Positions 12,089-12,566 of a stretch of 12,566 nucleotides of DNA are shown in pieces. The position numbers and the translations under genes were made by a program. The DNA lies in assembly GCA_945872195.1 (NCBI GenBank), contig CAMBZO010000037.1:1-12566 (forward strand), in the 5' to 3' direction. Numbering within the stretch: position 1 is the first letter of the stretch; the number at the start of each line of letters is the position of its first letter. This stretch comes from Akkermansia muciniphila. Its GTDB lineage: Bacteria; Verrucomicrobiota; Verrucomicrobiia; Limisphaerales; SXTU01. The notes below the pieces were generated by a model. It saw only the letters and a list, made by a program, of their open reading frames with translations, was not told the origin of the DNA and did not search any database.

Positions 12089-12566
12089 TCAATTTGCAGA
12101 AAAGAAATTGCGCGGCCCAGGGCGCACGGGAATGCCCTTCTCGGTCAGATGCCGCTTCACGTCGGCGACGGTGTAGGTGCCGAAGTGGAAGATACTCGCC
12201 GCCAACACGGCGTCGGCCCGGCCTTCCAGCAGCACGTCCGCCATGTGCTCCAGACTGCCCGCGCCGCCACTGGCCACCACCGGCACGCCGACCGACTCGC
12301 TCACGCGGCGGGTGATGACGAGGTCGAAGCCCGCCTTGGTGCCATCCGCGTCAATGGAGTTGAGAACGATTTCCCCGGCGCCGAGGGCAACCGCGCGCTT
12401 CGCCCACTCGATGGCTTCGAGACCGGTCGCCTGCCGTCCGCCCTTTGCGAACACTTCCCAGCGGTCGGGCGCGACTTTCTTGCAGTCAATCGAGACGACG
12501 ATGCACTGGCTGCCGAACTTCTCCGCGCCTTGCCGAATCAGATCCGGCGTCGCGAGCGCGGAGGAA
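12089..12566 (-). CDS. hisF: Imidazole glycerol phosphate synthase, cyclase subunit HisF, C-terminal part (5' end outside window)
   Basis: Cyclase subunit of imidazole glycerol phosphate synthase. Using ammonia supplied by HisH, it converts PRFAR to imidazole glycerol phosphate and AICAR, linking histidine and purine synthesis. The frame is open to the right edge (first readable residues SSALATPDLIRQGAEKFGSQCIVVSID), so the N-terminus with the first catalytic aspartate is missing and the GTG near 12454 is internal. The 158 visible residues are the second half of the (beta-alpha)8 barrel. Landmarks are GAGEIVLNSIDADGTKAGFD, containing the second catalytic aspartate (D130 in Thermotoga numbering), VPVVASGGAG for phosphate binding, and AVLAASIFHFGTY near the end. 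All are intact. hisA and hisH are not visible and may lie to the right. Confidence 0.97.
   Translation of the reverse strand, partial: SSALATPDLIRQGAEKFGSQCIVVSIDCKKVAPDRWEVFAKGGRQATGLEAIEWAKRAVALGAGEIVLNSIDADGTKAGFDLVITRRVSESVGVPVVASGGAGSLEHMADVLLEGRADAVLAASIFHFGTYTVADVKRHLTEKGIPVRPGPRNFFSAN

Noticed and set aside
12078..12092. TTGAT-CCTCA-ATCAA as a hisF terminator
   Set aside because: The stem is only 5 bp and AT-rich, and overlaps the stop codon. The T-rich part (GGTTTTGGTTTGG) is about 15 bases further and broken by G.
11942..12566. A + strand frame open from a GTG at 11942 to the right edge, with a protein-like stretch ALLAETGDDWETGK
   Set aside because: Most of it is antisense to hisF, which is unmistakable. 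The intergenic part is short and matches nothing I recognise.
1..12566. CRISPR array, transposon ends, prophage, toxin-antitoxin or defence genes
   Set aside because: No regular direct repeats with spacers, no transposase or phage families and no small paired genes were found on either strand.

Overview
The window is ordinary-looking chromosomal DNA from a GC-rich bacterium, most likely a member of the Verrucomicrobiota (PVC superphylum). This placement is inferred, not proven. It rests on a secreted PQQ-type beta-propeller protein whose mature end reads DWPMFRGP, a secreted sulfatase of the C-T-P-C-R type common in PVC genomes, a large YfhO-like membrane protein, a C5-pathway hemL, and an almost complete lack of Shine-Dalgarno sequences before start codons. 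I see no integrase, transposase, CRISPR array, toxin-antitoxin pair, phage gene or biosynthetic cluster.

Layout from left to right. On the + strand: the 3' part of lhgO (1-594, cut by the left edge), a secreted PQQ-like propeller protein (692-1906) and a complete tRNA-Pro(GGG) with encoded CCA (2020-2096). On the - strand: a secreted sulfatase (2120-3766), convergent with the tRNA. A 324-base non-coding divergent region follows (3767-4090). On the + strand: a head-to-tail run of hemL (4091-5377), a 13-helix YfhO-like protein (about 5465-8173), hpt (8236-8820), moaD (8893-9138) and moaE (9169-9558). On the - strand: a class I/II aminotransferase (9636-10820), an exported LolA/DUF4412-like protein (10947-11822) and the 3' part of hisF (12089 to the right edge).

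The genes are mostly housekeeping: tetrapyrrole precursor synthesis (hemL), purine salvage (hpt), molybdopterin synthase (moaD plus moaE, the one clear two-subunit unit), histidine biosynthesis (hisF) and amino-acid transamination. Beside them is an envelope or polysaccharide side (sulfatase, PQQ propeller, YfhO-like protein, LolA-like protein). Only moaD-moaE has spacing and function that strongly imply one complex. The rest of the + run may be co-transcribed but is not one pathway.

The least explained material lies between genes. Three intergenic elements start exactly at a TAG stop codon and share ordered sequence blocks (after the propeller gene, hemL and moaE). The one after hemL can fold as a compact three-way junction. 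A separate 55-nt stem-loop with a perfect 10-bp stem lies between hpt and moaD. These look like members of small dispersed repeat families, and a genome-wide search would settle that. I found no strong evidence for a new multi-gene system here.
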